Below are positions 51,519 to 63,904 of a DNA stretch of 64,000 nucleotides, in pieces. Within the stretch, counting starts at the first letter, position 1; each line of letters opens with the position of its first letter. Source of the stretch: Agromyces sp. Soil535 (GTDB taxonomy: Bacteria; Actinomycetota; Actinomycetes; Actinomycetales; Microbacteriaceae). The DNA lies in assembly GCF_001428255.1 (NCBI RefSeq), contig NZ_LMRW01000004.1, forward strand, positions 86,034 through 150,033, in the 5' to 3' direction. Made by a program: the position numbers and the translations under genes. Under the pieces are notes generated by a model. The model was not told the DNA's origin, made no database searches, and saw nothing but the letters and a program-made list of their open reading frames with translations.

Positions 51519-52979
51519 ATGCCGACCACTTCGGTTGAGAAGCTGAGCCCGACGCGCGCCAAGCTCACCATCTCGGTGACGCCCGAGGAGCTGAAGCCCA
51601 GCATCGCCCACGCCTACGAGCACATCGCCGAGCAGATCAACGTGCCGGGCTTCCGCAAGGGCAAGGTGCCGCCGCCCATCATCGACCAGCGCGTCGGCAA
51701 GGCCGCCGTGCTCGAGCACGCGGTCAACGAGGGTCTCGACGGCTTCTACCGCGCCGCCGTCACCGAGCACGAGCTGCGCCCGCTCGGCCGCCCCGAGGCC
51801 GACATCGTCGAGTGGCCGAACGAGAAGGACTTCTCGGGCGACCTCCTGCTCGCGATCGAGGTCGACGTGCGGCCCGAGATCGAGCTGCCCGCGTACGACG
51901 GCCTCGAGCTCACGGTCGACTCGGTCGAGATCGGCGACGACGAGGTCAATGAGGAGCTCGAGCGACTGCGCAGCCGTTTCGGCACGCTCATCACGGTCGA
52001 CCGCCCGGCGAAGTCCGGCGACTTCGTGACCCTCGACCTCGTCGCCACGATCGACGACACCGAGGTCGACACCGCGAGCGGCATCTCCTATGAGCTCGGC
52101 TCGGGCGAGCTGCTCGAGGGCATCGACGAGGCCCTCGACTCGCTCACCGCCGATGAGACAACGACCTTCGACTCCAAGTTGCTCGGCGGCGACCACGAGG
52201 GCGAGACCGCCGAGATCACCGTCACCGTCACCGCCGTCAAGGAGCGCGAGCTCCCGGCGGCCGACGACGACTTCGCGCAGATCGCCAGCGAGTTCGACAC
52301 GCTCGACGAGCTCACCGCCAGCCTCAGGGAGCAGGTGGCCCGCAACAAGTCGTTCGGCCAGGGCACCCAGGCCCGCGACCTGCTCGTCGACAAGCTCCTC
52401 GAGCTCGCCGACGTCCCGGTCGCCGACAGCGTCATCGAGGACGAGGTGCACCGCCACCTCGAGTCCGAGGGTCGCCTCGAGGACGACGAGCACCGCGCCG
52501 AGGTCACCGAGTCCAGCACGAAGGCCTTCAAGACGCAGATCGTGCTCGACGCGATCGCGGAGGCCGAGCACGTGCAGGTCAGCCAGGACGAGCTCACCCA
52601 GTACCTCGTGCAGGGCGCCGCGCAGTACGGCATGGACCCCAACGAGTTCGTGCAGGTCCTGAGCCAGAACGGCCAGATCCCCGCCATGGTCGGCGAGGTC
52701 GCGCGCAACAAGGCGCTCGCGATCGCGCTCGGAAAGGCGAAGGTGACGGATGCCGCGGGCAACGCGGTCGACCTCTCCGAGTTCACCGCCGTGGTCGTCT
52801 CCGAAGAGGACGCGCATGCCGCGGCCGAGCCCGAGGCCGCCGAGGTGCCCGAGGCGGAGAAGAAGCCCGCCCGTAAGCGCGCCGCGAAGAAGGCCGACGC
52901 CGACGAGGCGCCTTCGGAGGCCGAGGAGCCGAAGAAGCCGGCGCGCCGGCGCGCTACCGCGAAGGCCGACGCCGAGTAG
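51519..52979 (+). CDS. tig: Trigger factor (ribosome-associated chaperone and peptidyl-prolyl isomerase)
   Basis: 486 residues. The N-terminal ribosome-binding domain has the signature [12 protein letters not shown] at 44-55; an FKBP-type PPIase domain (about 155-240, [14 protein letters not shown]) and a helical C-terminal domain follow. The last 60 residues form a low-complexity tail of alternating Ala/Glu and Lys/Arg, common in actinobacterial Tig. AGGAG at 51505-51509 precedes the ATG. A palindromic repeat begins two bases after the stop. Confidence 0.95.
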   Translation: MPTTSVEKLSPTRAKLTISVTPEELKPSIAHAYEHIAEQINVPGFRKGKVPPPIIDQRVGKAAVLEHAVNEGLDGFYRAAVTEHELRPLGRPEADIVEWPNEKDFSGDLLLAIEVDVRPEIELPAYDGLELTVDSVEIGDDEVNEELERLRSRFGTLITVDRPAKSGDFVTLDLVATIDDTEVDTASGISYELGSGELLEGIDEALDSLTADETTTFDSKLLGGDHEGETAEITVTVTAVKERELPAADDDFAQIASEFDTLDELTASLREQVARNKSFGQGTQARDLLVDKLLELADVPVADSVIEDEVHRHLESEGRLEDDEHRAEVTESSTKAFKTQIVLDAIAEAEHVQVSQDELTQYLVQGAAQYGMDPNEFVQVLSQNGQIPAMVGEVARNKALAIALGKAKVTDAAGNAVDLSEFTAVVVSEEDAHAAAEPEAAEVPEAEKKPARKRAAKKADADEAPSEAEEPKKPARRRATAKADAE

Positions 52980-52980
52980 T

Positions 52981-53102
52981 CGGGAGGAACGACTCCCGTC
53001 TGCGGGTCGAGGAGGCGCGAAGCGCCGTCTCGAGACCCATGTCAAGGTCTCGAGACGCGCCGAAGGCGCTCCTCGACCCGCAGACCTGTCTCCGGGAGGA
53101 AC
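52981..53102. repeat. Palindromic (MITE/REP-like) element flanked by 10-bp direct repeats
   Basis: Arms 52998-53037 and 53046-53085 (40 bases each) are inverted copies: the outer 17 and inner 11 bases are perfect, and the middle has a small GCGC-GAA-GCGC-type hairpin in each arm. An 8-base loop separates them. CGGGAGGAAC occurs at both ends (52981-52990 and 53093-53102), like a target duplication; the right copy is also the ribosome site of the next gene. The element fills the gap between tig and the next gene. Confidence 0.75.
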
Positions 53103-53103
53103 C

Positions 53104-53586
53104 ATGGGCGACTGGCAGCAGCGCGTCGACGCCGTCTGGGCGTCGGCCGACGAGCTGGGCGACGACGAGGTGATCCGCCGCATCGACGCCATCGCCGCCG
53201 AGAGGCCGGCCGACGATCCGGTCGCACTCTTCGAGCGCGCCGGTGCCCGGGATTCCGCGGGGCTCGAGGCAGAGGCCGAGACGCTCTACCGGCGGGCGCT
53301 CGCGGGCGGCCTCGACGGCTCCGAGCGCGTGCAGGCGCACATCCAACTGGCCTCCACGGTGCGCAACCTCGGACGGCCGCTCGAGGCCGTCGCGCTCCTC
53401 GACGCCGTCGAGTCCGAGTCGGGCGAGCTCCGCGATGCGGTGGTCGCGTTCCGGGCGCTCGCCCTCGTCGACGCCGGCGACGCCCGCCGCGCGGCATCCG
53501 AGGCCCTTGTGGCCCTCGCACCGCACCTCGTCCGGTACCGCGCGTCGCTCGCGGCGTACGCGGCGGAGCTCCGCTCCTCCGCCTAG
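53104..53586 (+). CDS. TPR-like helical repeat protein
   Basis: 160 residues, all helical, with repeated units such as ALFERAGARDSAGLEAEAETLYRRALAGG, RVQAHIQLASTVRNLGRPLEAVALLDAV and RDAVVAFRALALVDAGDARRAASEAL that fit degenerate tetratricopeptide repeats, so it is probably a cytosolic scaffold. GGGAGGA is correctly spaced before ATG 53104 and lies within the right direct repeat of the palindromic element. It sits between tig and clpP1, where such a gene recurs in Microbacteriaceae (from memory). Confidence 0.75.
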   Translation: MGDWQQRVDAVWASADELGDDEVIRRIDAIAAERPADDPVALFERAGARDSAGLEAEAETLYRRALAGGLDGSERVQAHIQLASTVRNLGRPLEAVALLDAVESESGELRDAVVAFRALALVDAGDARRAASEALVALAPHLVRYRASLAAYAAELRSSA

Positions 53587-53661
53587 GGCGAACAGCCCCG
53601 TTCGCGTGTGTTGCACCGGATAGATTCGAGTGAACGCGACAACGCAAAGGGAGCGACACAC

Positions 53662-54249
53662 ATGGCCGAAGCGACACCGACCCCCGGTGTTTTCGATCGA
53701 CTGCTGAAGGACCGCATCATCTGGCTGGGTTCCGAGGTGCGCGACGACAACGCCAACGAGATCGCGGCGAAGCTGCTGCTCCTCGCCGCCGAGGATGCCA
53801 AGAAGGACATCTTCCTCTACGTCAACTCGCCCGGTGGCTCCATCACCGCCGGCATGGCGATCTACGACACCATGCAGTTCGTGCCGAACGACATCGTCAC
53901 CGTCGGCATCGGCATGGCCGCCTCGATGGGGCAGCTGCTCCTCACGGCCGGCACCAAGGGCAAACGGTACATCACCCCGAACGCACGCGTGCTACTGCAC
54001 CAGCCCCACGGCGGCTTCGGCGGCACGGCGAGCGACATCCAGACCCAGGCGCAGCTCATCCTCGACATGAAGAAGCGGCTTGCCGAGATCACCGCGGCGC
54101 AGACCGGCAAGTCGGTCGAGCAGATCAACGCCGACGGCGACCGCGACCGCTGGTTCAACGCGCAGGAGGCCCTCGAGTACGGCTTCGTCGACCACATCCG
54201 CGAGTCGGCACTCGACGTGTCCGGCGGCGGCGGCACCGACCAGGCGTAG
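53662..54249 (+). CDS. clpP1: ATP-dependent Clp protease proteolytic subunit 1
   Basis: Serine protease subunit of the Clp barrel; actinobacteria need ClpP1 and ClpP2 together as a mixed tetradecamer. Catalytic S88 (GMAASMG), H113 (LLHQPHGG) and D162 (DGDRDRWF) are all present. 195 residues from ATG 53662, which has AAAGGGAG upstream; an earlier in-frame start at 53608 is unlikely. The clpP2 gene follows after 25 bases. Confidence 0.95.
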   Translation: MAEATPTPGVFDRLLKDRIIWLGSEVRDDNANEIAAKLLLLAAEDAKKDIFLYVNSPGGSITAGMAIYDTMQFVPNDIVTVGIGMAASMGQLLLTAGTKGKRYITPNARVLLHQPHGGFGGTASDIQTQAQLILDMKKRLAEITAAQTGKSVEQINADGDRDRWFNAQEALEYGFVDHIRESALDVSGGGGTDQA

Positions 54250-54274
54250 CACCGAGAGAAGAGAGAACGAGCGA

Positions 54275-54946
54275 ATGAACACCCCATCCTTCGGCGGCAC
54301 CGCCTTCAGCGGCGGCATCCAGGCCCCCGGCTCGCGCTACATCCTGCCGAGCTTCGAAGAGCGCACGGCCTACGGCTACAAGCGCCAGGACCCGTACGCG
54401 AAGCTCTTCGAGGACCGCATCATCTTCCTCGGCGTGCAGGTCGACGACGCATCGGCCGACGACATCATGGCCCAGCTCCTGGTGCTCGAGTCGATGGACC
54501 CCGATCGAGACATCATCCTCTACATCAACTCGCCGGGCGGCTCGTTCACGGCCATGACCGCGATCTACGACACGATGCAGTACATCCGTCCACAGATCCA
54601 GACGGTGGTGCTCGGCCAGGCCGCATCGGCGGCGGCCGTCATCGCCTCGGCCGGCACCCCGGGCAAGCGCCTGGCCCTGCCGAACGCGCGCGTGCTCATC
54701 CACCAGCCCGCCATGGGCGAGGCCGGACACGGCCAGGCGTCCGACATCGAGATCCAGGCGGCTGAGATCATGCGCATGCGGTCGTGGCTCGAGGAGACGC
54801 TCTCGCGTCACTCGAACCGCACGCAGGCGCAGGTCAACGCCGACATCGACCGCGACAAGATCCTGTCCGCCGAGGAGGCCCTCGAGTACGGCCTCATCGA
54901 CCAGGTGCTCACGTCGCGCAAGAGCCTCCCGGCGCTCGCGCGGTAA
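54275..54946 (+). CDS. clpP2: ATP-dependent Clp protease proteolytic subunit 2
   Basis: Second proteolytic subunit, co-assembled with ClpP1. Catalytic residues S118 (GQAASAA), H143 (VLIHQPAMG) and D194 (DIDRDK) are intact; a 40-residue N-terminal extension with a processing-like region precedes the fold. GAGAGAACGAGCGA spacing before ATG 54275 is weak but adequate. A strong hairpin follows 13 bases after the stop, so clpX has a separate transcript. Confidence 0.95.
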   Translation: MNTPSFGGTAFSGGIQAPGSRYILPSFEERTAYGYKRQDPYAKLFEDRIIFLGVQVDDASADDIMAQLLVLESMDPDRDIILYINSPGGSFTAMTAIYDTMQYIRPQIQTVVLGQAASAAAVIASAGTPGKRLALPNARVLIHQPAMGEAGHGQASDIEIQAAEIMRMRSWLEETLSRHSNRTQAQVNADIDRDKILSAEEALEYGLIDQVLTSRKSLPALAR

Positions 54947-54958
54947 CTCAAGCGACGA

Positions 54959-55010
54959 CCGAACGCGGCGGATGACCCGGCCCTCGGGCCGGTTCGTCCG
55001 CCGCGTTCGG
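54959..55010 (+). terminator. Double-hairpin terminator after clpP2
   Basis: CCGAACGCGGCGGA (54959-54972) pairs perfectly with TCCGCCGCGTTCGG (54997-55010), and an inner CCCGGCCC/GGGCCGG stem fills the loop. It is one long stem-like structure in the non-coding gap between clpP2 and clpX. Confidence 0.75.
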
Positions 55011-55140
55011 CGTGTCCGGCCGCTTCCGGTGCGCGGTTCGCGCAGCGCGAACCGCGGCTCGATCCAATCCGGGCGCGCCATGCCGCTCCGCCCCGATCTC
55101 GGGCTAGGCTCGGTACAGACTCGTCGACAGGGAGGGTTCG

Positions 55141-56418
55141 ATGGCACGCATCGGGGAGAGCGCCGACCTACTCAAATGCTCCTTCTGCGGGAAGAGCCAG
55201 AAGCAGGTCCAGCAGCTCATCGCGGGGCCGGGCGTCTACATCTGCGACGAGTGCGTCGAACTCTGCAACGAGATCATCGAGGAGCGGCTCGCCGAGGCCG
55301 GCGAGTCCGAGTCCGGCGAGTTCGAGCTGCCCAAGCCCAAGGAGATCTTCGCGTTCCTCCAGGAGTACGTCATCGGGCAGGATGCCGCGAAGCGGGCCCT
55401 CGCCGTCGCCGTCTACAACCACTACAAGCGGGTGCGCTCCCGCACCACGCTCACGACCGCCGACCGCGCCCACGACGACGTGGAGATCGCGAAGTCGAAC
55501 ATCCTGCTCATCGGGCCCACCGGCTGCGGCAAGACGTATCTCGCACAGACCCTCGCGAAGCAGCTCAACGTGCCGTTCGCCGTCGCGGATGCCACAGCCC
55601 TCACCGAAGCCGGCTACGTCGGCGAAGACGTCGAGAACATCCTGCTGAAGCTCATCCAGGCCGCCGACTACGACGTCAAGCGCGCCGAGACCGGCATCAT
55701 CTACATCGACGAGATCGACAAGATCGCCCGCAAGGCCGAGAACCCCTCGATCACGCGCGACGTCTCGGGCGAGGGCGTGCAGCAGGCGCTCCTGAAGATC
55801 CTCGAGGGCACCGTGGCGTCGGTGCCGCCGCAGGGCGGCCGCAAGCACCCGCATCAGGAGTTCATCCAGATCGACACGACGAACGTGCTGTTCATCGTCG
55901 CCGGCGCGTTCTCGGGGCTCGAGGACATCATCTCCTCGCGGGCGGGCAAGCGCGGCATCGGCTTCGGTGCTCCGTTGCACAACAAGCAGGAAGACGCCGA
56001 GCTCTTCAGCGAAGTGCTCCCAGAGGACCTGCACAAGTACGGCCTCATCCCCGAGTTCATCGGGCGCCTCCCCGTGGTCGCCACGGTCACGCCCCTCGAT
56101 CGCGACGCACTGATGGAGATCCTCACGGTGCCCAAGAACGCGCTCGTGAGGCAGTACCAGCGCATGTTCGAGCTCGACGACGTGGAACTCGACTTCGAGG
56201 ATGCCGCGCTCGAGGCGATCGCAGACCTCGCCGTGCTGCGGCAGACCGGTGCCCGCGGGCTCCGCGCCATCATGGAGGAGGTGCTGGGCCCGATCATGTT
56301 CGAGGTGCCGTCCTCCACGGGCGTCGCCCGTGTCGTGGTCACCAAGGCCGCGGTGCTCGACAATGCGGCGCCGACCATCGTGCCGCACAAGCCGCGCCGC
56401 GCCGAGAAGTCCGCCTGA
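55141..56418 (+). CDS. clpX: ATP-dependent Clp protease ATPase subunit ClpX
   Basis: AAA+ unfoldase feeding substrates to ClpP1P2. The N-terminal zinc-binding domain has C13-x-x-C16 and C35-x-x-C38; Walker A GPTGCGKT is at 125-132, followed by the Walker [14 protein letters not shown] and the [10 protein letters not shown] region. The IGF-loop region that docks to ClpP is in the [12 protein letters not shown] stretch. 425 residues is normal. TACAGA about 40 bases and AGGGAGG about 10 bases before the ATG are candidate -10 and ribosome sites. Confidence 0.97.
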   Translation: MARIGESADLLKCSFCGKSQKQVQQLIAGPGVYICDECVELCNEIIEERLAEAGESESGEFELPKPKEIFAFLQEYVIGQDAAKRALAVAVYNHYKRVRSRTTLTTADRAHDDVEIAKSNILLIGPTGCGKTYLAQTLAKQLNVPFAVADATALTEAGYVGEDVENILLKLIQAADYDVKRAETGIIYIDEIDKIARKAENPSITRDVSGEGVQQALLKILEGTVASVPPQGGRKHPHQEFIQIDTTNVLFIVAGAFSGLEDIISSRAGKRGIGFGAPLHNKQEDAELFSEVLPEDLHKYGLIPEFIGRLPVVATVTPLDRDALMEILTVPKNALVRQYQRMFELDDVELDFEDAALEAIADLAVLRQTGARGLRAIMEEVLGPIMFEVPSSTGVARVVVTKAAVLDNAAPTIVPHKPRRAEKSA

Positions 56419-56472
56419 CGCGAAGCCGGCGCTCTTGCGCGTGGCCGTCATGGCGTCGAGGTCGCCTCGCGA

Positions 56473-56757
56473 CTAATCGAATACCCGCACGAGCTGCCAG
56501 CGCGCGCCGTCGTGCTCGACGTCGAACACGTGCGTCTCACCGTCGTCGGTGCTCGCCTGGAACCGCCAGCCCGAGATCGTCAGCGGCATCCGCCCGAGTG
56601 TGACGACATGCTCGGAGAAGGGATTCCACCAGTCGCACGGACCCACCAGCGCGGTGGGCGTGTCGGTGACGCGGAACCGGCGCGCGCGCCACACGAGCCG
56701 CTCGGGCTCACCGGCATCGCTCGTCCAGACTTCGACGGACTCCTGCACCCGGGTCAT
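56473..56757 (-). CDS. Small conserved actinobacterial protein (DUF6504-like) with an SOS-like box upstream
   Basis: 94 residues with a beta-rich pattern: ESVEVWTSDAGEPERLVWRARRFRV, CDWWNPF, ISGWRFQASTDDGETHVFDVEHDG and WQLVRVFD. This matches, from memory, the small actinobacterial family DUF6504, found near lesion-bypass genes in some species. The adjacent SOS-like palindrome supports a DNA-damage role. GGAGGC (about 56764-56769) is placed as ribosome site. Function unknown. Confidence 0.65.
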   Translation of the reverse strand: MTRVQESVEVWTSDAGEPERLVWRARRFRVTDTPTALVGPCDWWNPFSEHVVTLGRMPLTISGWRFQASTDDGETHVFDVEHDGARWQLVRVFD

Positions 56758-56775
56758 GTGCGCCTCCACCCGCGT

Positions 56776-56791
56776 TCGAAGATATGTTCGA
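56776..56791 (-). promoter_or_regulatory. Candidate LexA (SOS) box
   Basis: TCGAAGATATGTTCGA matches the actinobacterial LexA consensus TCGAAC-N4-GTTCGA at 11 of 12 defined bases and is AT-rich in a GC-rich window. It lies 18 bases upstream of the ATG at 56757, so LexA could block the promoter of that gene. Confidence 0.65.
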
Positions 56792-56891
56792 ATGCTAGCA
56801 CCCTGCGCGGCACGGTGGAACGGCCCGCCGCCCGCCGGCCCGCGGCATCCGGATGCTGCGCGGCGATCGAGCGGCGATCGGGCGGCGGTGG

Positions 56892-57980
56892 TCAGGCCAG
56901 GTCGTCGTCGGTGCGCGCTCCGAAGACGATCTCGTCCCAGCTCGGCATCGACGCGCGCCCCTTCCTGGAGCCACGCGACGAACTCACGGACCCGGTCGCG
57001 GACTTCCCGCCCCACAGGGCTCGTGCGGCGGTGCCGGGCTTCTCCTCGGCAGGCTTCACGTCGGCGGCCGGTTGCTGGGGCGCCTCGGCGACGGGAGCGG
57101 GCGCGAGCGGCATTGGCAGTTGCGGCTGCTCGGGCTCGGCGACCGCGGCCTCGCGTTCGCCGCGGCGGCGACGCAGCGCCTCGAGCAGGTCGGCCGTCTC
57201 GCTGAGCGTCTGCTTCGGTTCGTCGGCGCGCTTGATCGCCGCGCGGGCGGCGGCCGGGCTCGAGGTCGCGGGCGTCGTGCGGGCGTAGGGGACCGGCTCG
57301 AGGTGCGGGGCCGTGTCGTGCTCACCGTGATCGGTCTCGTCGAACGTGAACGCCCCGCTGTCGAACCGCGACTCGACGACGTCCTGCGCGACGGCGCGCA
57401 GGCGCGGGATCAGGCCGCCCTTGAGTTCGCCCTGCTGCGACAGCGTGGTGGCCTCGGAGTTCATCGGATGCAGCGACTGCTTGCGGGGCTCGAAACCCCA
57501 GCGCGCGTCGTGGTCGATCGTGTCCGCCGTGAACTCGAGCTTGACGATCCAGCCGCGCTCCTCGTCCTTCCAGCTCGCCCAGCGTTCGCCGTGGGCGCTG
57601 AGCTTGGCGAGACGGTCGCGGATGACGCCCCCGAACGTTGTCGGCTCATCGGCAGGGTCCACGTCGGCCGACACATGCACGGGAACCGCGAGTGCCGACG
57701 TCACGACGTGCTCGCGCTCTGCGAGGACCGGACCCTCGAACCGGCGGATGTAGTCGACGGACGCGCCGGTGACCTGGGCCACGTCCTCGGCGGACAGGCC
57801 GGAGCGGATCATCGACTGCACCTCGCGGGGCGAGGGCTTCGGGCCCTTGTGCGTTTCGGGCTGCGCCTGGCGGATCCGCGACTGCAGCACTTCGTCGATC
57901 TCGATCCGGAAGCGTGCGCCGTCGTCCGAGGCGGCGAGCAGTGCGCCGTTCTCGACACCGATTACCTTCAGTTCCTGCAT
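56892..57980 (-). CDS. sepH: Septation protein SepH (DUF3071)
   Basis: 362 residues. The N-terminal DUF3071 domain with a helix-turn-helix (PREVQSMIRSGLSAEDVAQVTGASVDYIRRFEGPVLAERE, about 52-90) is diagnostic; a variable middle and a C-terminal motif SRKGRASMPSWDEIVFGAR (about 337-355) complete it. In Streptomyces and mycobacteria SepH stimulates FtsZ assembly during septation. ATG at 57980 is chosen because the upstream frame is non-conserved. It is divergent from the DUF4193 gene, a synteny conserved in actinobacteria. Confidence 0.93.
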   Translation of the reverse strand: MQELKVIGVENGALLAASDDGARFRIEIDEVLQSRIRQAQPETHKGPKPSPREVQSMIRSGLSAEDVAQVTGASVDYIRRFEGPVLAEREHVVTSALAVPVHVSADVDPADEPTTFGGVIRDRLAKLSAHGERWASWKDEERGWIVKLEFTADTIDHDARWGFEPRKQSLHPMNSEATTLSQQGELKGGLIPRLRAVAQDVVESRFDSGAFTFDETDHGEHDTAPHLEPVPYARTTPATSSPAAARAAIKRADEPKQTLSETADLLEALRRRRGEREAAVAEPEQPQLPMPLAPAPVAEAPQQPAADVKPAEEKPGTAARALWGGKSATGSVSSSRGSRKGRASMPSWDEIVFGARTDDDLA

Positions 57981-58174
57981 CGCGACAAGCCTTTCGTGCC
58001 TTCGTCTCCGCCCAAGGATGCCATGTCGCACGCAGGGCCGTCGGGAATAGCACGGGCGCGGCGGAAGTTGAGGTGGTAGCAGCTTGAGCAGGGGTGCGTA
58101 AGTGGTTTGCTTACGCAACCGATTTGATGCAGACTATGGCCGCCGAATCTTCGGCGATGAGGAAATGGATGGGA

Positions 58175-58468
58175 ATGGCAACGGATTACGACGCACCGCG
58201 GAAGACCGAAGACGACTCCGAGTCGATCGAGGCCCTCAAGGAGCGCGTCCCCGACAAGATGTCGGGAGTGGTGGATGTCGACGACGCCGACAACCCCGGA
58301 GGCTTCGACCTGCCCGGTGCCGACCTCTCCGACGTCGAGCTCGACGTCGTGGTGCTGCCCCCGCAGGCCGACGAGTTCACGTGCGTGAACTGCTTCCTCG
58401 TGAAGCACCGTTCGCAGATCGACCACGAGACGAAACTCGGGCCGATCTGCCTGGAGTGCGCCTCCTAG
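58175..58468 (+). CDS. DUF4193 family protein with a C4 zinc-finger-like motif
   Basis: 97 residues, acidic N-terminus, then [49 protein letters not shown]. The two CxxC pairs (TCVNCFL and ICLECAS) form a C4 zinc site as in DUF4193. Location between sepH and DUF3093-dut is the conserved actinobacterial arrangement; function unknown. The start at 58175 gives the family-typical MATDYDAPR; the gene converges on DUF3093 with a 4-base overlap. Confidence 0.88.
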   Translation: MATDYDAPRKTEDDSESIEALKERVPDKMSGVVDVDDADNPGGFDLPGADLSDVELDVVVLPPQADEFTCVNCFLVKHRSQIDHETKLGPICLECAS

Positions 58469-58929
58469 AGGTCGCCCATTGCAGGCCCAGGCCGTCGTGA
58501 TCCGTTGATCGCGGCGGCCAGCTCTTTGGGGCGGCGGCTCGAGAGCAGCCAGTACGGCGCCGGATCCGCCGGGTCGGTGATGGGCACGCGCACGACCGGA
58601 TGCACCCATCCGCGGATGACGAGGAACGCACGCGCGTCGAGCCCCGTGCCCCGCTCGATCTGCGCATCCCCATCGAACGCGGCGACCGCCTCGCCGGTGT
58701 GGTCGAGGGAGATCTCCGCACGCCCGGCCCGCAGCTTCCGGTCGCGCACCTCGATGACGGGAGCGGTCAGCGTGAGCGAGCCGACGGTGGCGCCGTAGAG
58801 GACGACCCCGGTCGCGATGCCGGCCGGCAACGAGACGGGTGCGAGCACGAGGATGCTGGCGGGGATGAGCAGCAGCGTCGCGATGTAGATCCAAGGCGTC
58901 GGCCACAGTTTCTCGCGGTAGTCGGGCAT
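58465..58929 (-). CDS. DUF3093 family membrane protein
   Basis: 154 residues. Begins [25 protein letters not shown], the family's signature with two membrane segments at about 13-30 and 35-52, followed by a beta-rich cytosolic domain ending in [18 protein letters not shown]. It is a conserved neighbour of dut in actinobacteria, sharing its divergent promoter region. Function unknown. Confidence 0.9.
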   Translation of the reverse strand: MPDYREKLWPTPWIYIATLLLIPASILVLAPVSLPAGIATGVVLYGATVGSLTLTAPVIEVRDRKLRAGRAEISLDHTGEAVAAFDGDAQIERGTGLDARAFLVIRGWVHPVVRVPITDPADPAPYWLLSSRRPKELAAAINGSRRPGPAMGDL

Positions 58930-58967
58930 GGACCTATTCGATCAGACTTCTGCACTACCCTCGAACA

Positions 58968-59426
58968 GTGACCGAATCCGTTGACGTGCTGATCACGGCC
59001 GATCGCCTTCCGTCGTACGCCCACCCGGGCGATGCGGGCGCCGATCTCCATGCCGCCGAGTCCGTCGTGCTCGGCCCCGGAGAGCGTGCCACGGTCGGCA
59101 CGGGTGTCGCGATCGCGCTGCCCGATGGGTACGTGGCATTCGTCGTGCCGCGCTCGGGACTCGCGTTCAAGCACGGCATCACCATCGTGAACGCGCCTGG
59201 CACCGTCGATGCCGGCTATCGCGGCGAGATCAAGGTCGCATTGCTCAACACCGATGCCAGCCGGCCCTACCCGATCGAGGCGGGCGACAGGATCGCCCAG
59301 CTCGTCGTCATGCCGGTGAGCCGGGCGCGGTTCGTCGAGGTCGAGCGGCTCCCCGGGAGCATGCGCGGCGACGGGGGATTCGGCTCAACGGGATTCGGGG
59401 AGCACAAGTCAGGAGTGAACGCGTGA
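58968..59426 (+). CDS. dut: Deoxyuridine 5'-triphosphate nucleotidohydrolase
   Basis: Converts dUTP to dUMP, keeping uracil out of DNA. Trimeric dUTPase motifs are present: [36 protein letters not shown] (catalytic Asp), GDRIAQLVV and the C-terminal [13 protein letters not shown]. 152 residues is typical. GTG at 58968 follows TACCCT (58956-58961) by 6 bases, indicating a leaderless message. The stop overlaps the next start as GTGA. Confidence 0.96.
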   Translation: MTESVDVLITADRLPSYAHPGDAGADLHAAESVVLGPGERATVGTGVAIALPDGYVAFVVPRSGLAFKHGITIVNAPGTVDAGYRGEIKVALLNTDASRPYPIEAGDRIAQLVVMPVSRARFVEVERLPGSMRGDGGFGSTGFGEHKSGVNA

Positions 59427-60043
59427 GCGACATCGAGAACATCGACGACATCCCCGTCGACCAGCCCAAGTCCGCACCCGGCGACCGTGCCAGCGCCGGC
59501 CCGTTCGACGAGTCGGAGGCGAACCCGGTCCGCCCATACGTCGACCTCGGCGGCGTGAAGGTGCTGCCCCGCGAGGGCCTGCACCTCCGCCTCGAGGTGG
59601 AGGAGGGCACGAAGCGCGTCGTGGCCATCGGCCTCGACTACGCCAACTCGACCCTGCAGGTGCAGCCGTTCGCGGCGCCGCGCACGAGTGGGCTGTGGCA
59701 CGAGATCCGCGCGCAGATCACCGACCAGATCGCCCGCCAGGGTGGCACGACCACCGTGCGTGAGGGTCCCTTCGGCCCCGAGCTGCTCGCGCAGATCCCG
59801 GTCGCGGCCGCGGAGGGCCAGGCGGCCCACATGCGCCTCGCGCGTTTCATCGGCGTCGATGGACCGCGTTGGTTCCTCCGCGGGGTCATCGCAGGCGAGG
59901 CCGCGGTGGACCCCGCGGCGGCCGCCCAGGTGGAAGACCTGTTCCGGTCGATCGTCGTGGTGCGGGGATCCACCCCGATGCCGCCGCGCGACCTCATCCC
60001 GCTCCGCATGCCGGCCGCGTCCACCGGCGCACCGACCGCGTAG
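59423..60043 (+). CDS. DUF3710 family protein
   Basis: 206 residues, acidic N-terminus then a conserved core with [47 protein letters not shown] and [20 protein letters not shown]. This is DUF3710, a standard partner of dut in actinobacteria. Translation is coupled to dut by GTGA overlap. Function unknown. Confidence 0.9.
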   Translation: MSDIENIDDIPVDQPKSAPGDRASAGPFDESEANPVRPYVDLGGVKVLPREGLHLRLEVEEGTKRVVAIGLDYANSTLQVQPFAAPRTSGLWHEIRAQITDQIARQGGTTTVREGPFGPELLAQIPVAAAEGQAAHMRLARFIGVDGPRWFLRGVIAGEAAVDPAAAAQVEDLFRSIVVVRGSTPMPPRDLIPLRMPAASTGAPTA

Positions 60044-60045
60044 CG

Positions 60046-60903
60046 ATGCACGGTCCTGACGAGCACGACGCCGGCCGCGACGAGCAGGCGGATGCCGCGG
60101 CGCCCGCCCCCGAAGCCGGAACCTCGTCGCTCGACGCGCCTCTCGCGCGCGCCAAGGGTCCAGCGGACGAGGCGCCCGGGTCGAAGTCCGAGGCGGGCGA
60201 GTTCGCCCGCCAGTTCGCCGCAGCCGCCGAGCAGAGCGGACTCGGGGCGCTCGCGCGCGACGAACGGCTGACCGGCCGCGACCTGCTCACCGCGGTCGGC
60301 GGGGTGCGCGGCACCCTCGAGGCGCTGCTGCCCGGCCTCGTGTTCCTGGTGGTGTACAGCGTGCTCACGAGCCTCGTCGGGTGGGACACGCAGGCGGCGC
60401 TCATTCCCGCGCTCGCGGCATCCGTCGGACTCGCGGTGGTGTTCACCGTGGTGCGGATCGTGACGAAGGGCCAGCCGACGCAGGCTGTCGCGGGCCTCAT
60501 CGGCGTGCTCGCCTCGGCGGCGCTCGCCCTCTGGACGGGAAACGCGCGCGACAACTACGTGCTCGGGTTCTTCACGAATGCGGCCTATGCACTCGCCCTC
60601 CTCGTGTCGCTCCTCGTGCGTTGGCCTGCGCTCGGCCTCATCGTCGGGTTCCTCATGGGCGACGGGCTGGCCTGGCGCGACGACAAGCGCAAGTACCGCG
60701 CCGCCCAGTTCCTCACGCTGGTCTGGATCGGGCTGTTCGTCGCACGTCTCGTGGTGCAGGTGCCGTTCTACCTCGTCGACAACGTCGAAGCGCTCGGCGC
60801 GACCCGCCTCCTCATGGGGGTGCCCCTCTACGCCCTCGCGCTCATCTTCTCCTGGCTCGTCGTGCGAGCGGTGTACCCGTCATCTGCGCGCACCGCCGAG
60901 TGA
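60046..60903 (+). CDS. DUF3159 family membrane protein
   Basis: 285 residues. A disordered acidic N-terminus (about 1-70) is followed by a helical motif (LLTAVGGVRGTLEALLPGLVFLVVY) and five to six membrane segments with MGDGLAWRDDKRKYRAAQFLTLVW. This is DUF3159, which follows DUF3710 in many actinobacteria. ATG at 60046 is two bases beyond the previous stop, so the three genes dut-DUF3710-DUF3159 form one operon. Confidence 0.9.
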   Translation: MHGPDEHDAGRDEQADAAAPAPEAGTSSLDAPLARAKGPADEAPGSKSEAGEFARQFAAAAEQSGLGALARDERLTGRDLLTAVGGVRGTLEALLPGLVFLVVYSVLTSLVGWDTQAALIPALAASVGLAVVFTVVRIVTKGQPTQAVAGLIGVLASAALALWTGNARDNYVLGFFTNAAYALALLVSLLVRWPALGLIVGFLMGDGLAWRDDKRKYRAAQFLTLVWIGLFVARLVVQVPFYLVDNVEALGATRLLMGVPLYALALIFSWLVVRAVYPSSARTAE

Positions 60904-60908
60904 TACAG

Positions 60909-60928
60909 TTATCTCGACGTCAAGATAA
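60909..60928. promoter_or_regulatory. 20-bp palindromic candidate operator upstream of aconitase
   Basis: TTATCTCGACGTCAAGATAA is palindromic at 9 of 10 positions per arm and AT-rich against the surrounding sequence. It lies 127 bases before the acnA start. Its size resembles sites of MarR-type regulators, and TamR of Streptomyces is known to control aconitase, so a TamR-like binding site is a reasonable guess. Confidence 0.6.
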
Positions 60929-61054
60929 ATCCGCCGCAATGACGGCGCGGATCCGGGCCGCTAAGGTGAGCCTTGCTGGATCAGCCCCCGGTCTGACGGA
61001 GAAGATTGAGAGCCGCGCGCGTGCTCGCGCGGCATCCGCGAAGGAGAGGACATC

Positions 61055-63865
<2,811 letters not shown>

Positions 63866-63904
63866 GCGGGTCGCATCGCGCGAGCGGGGGCCGGGCCTGG
63901 AGGC

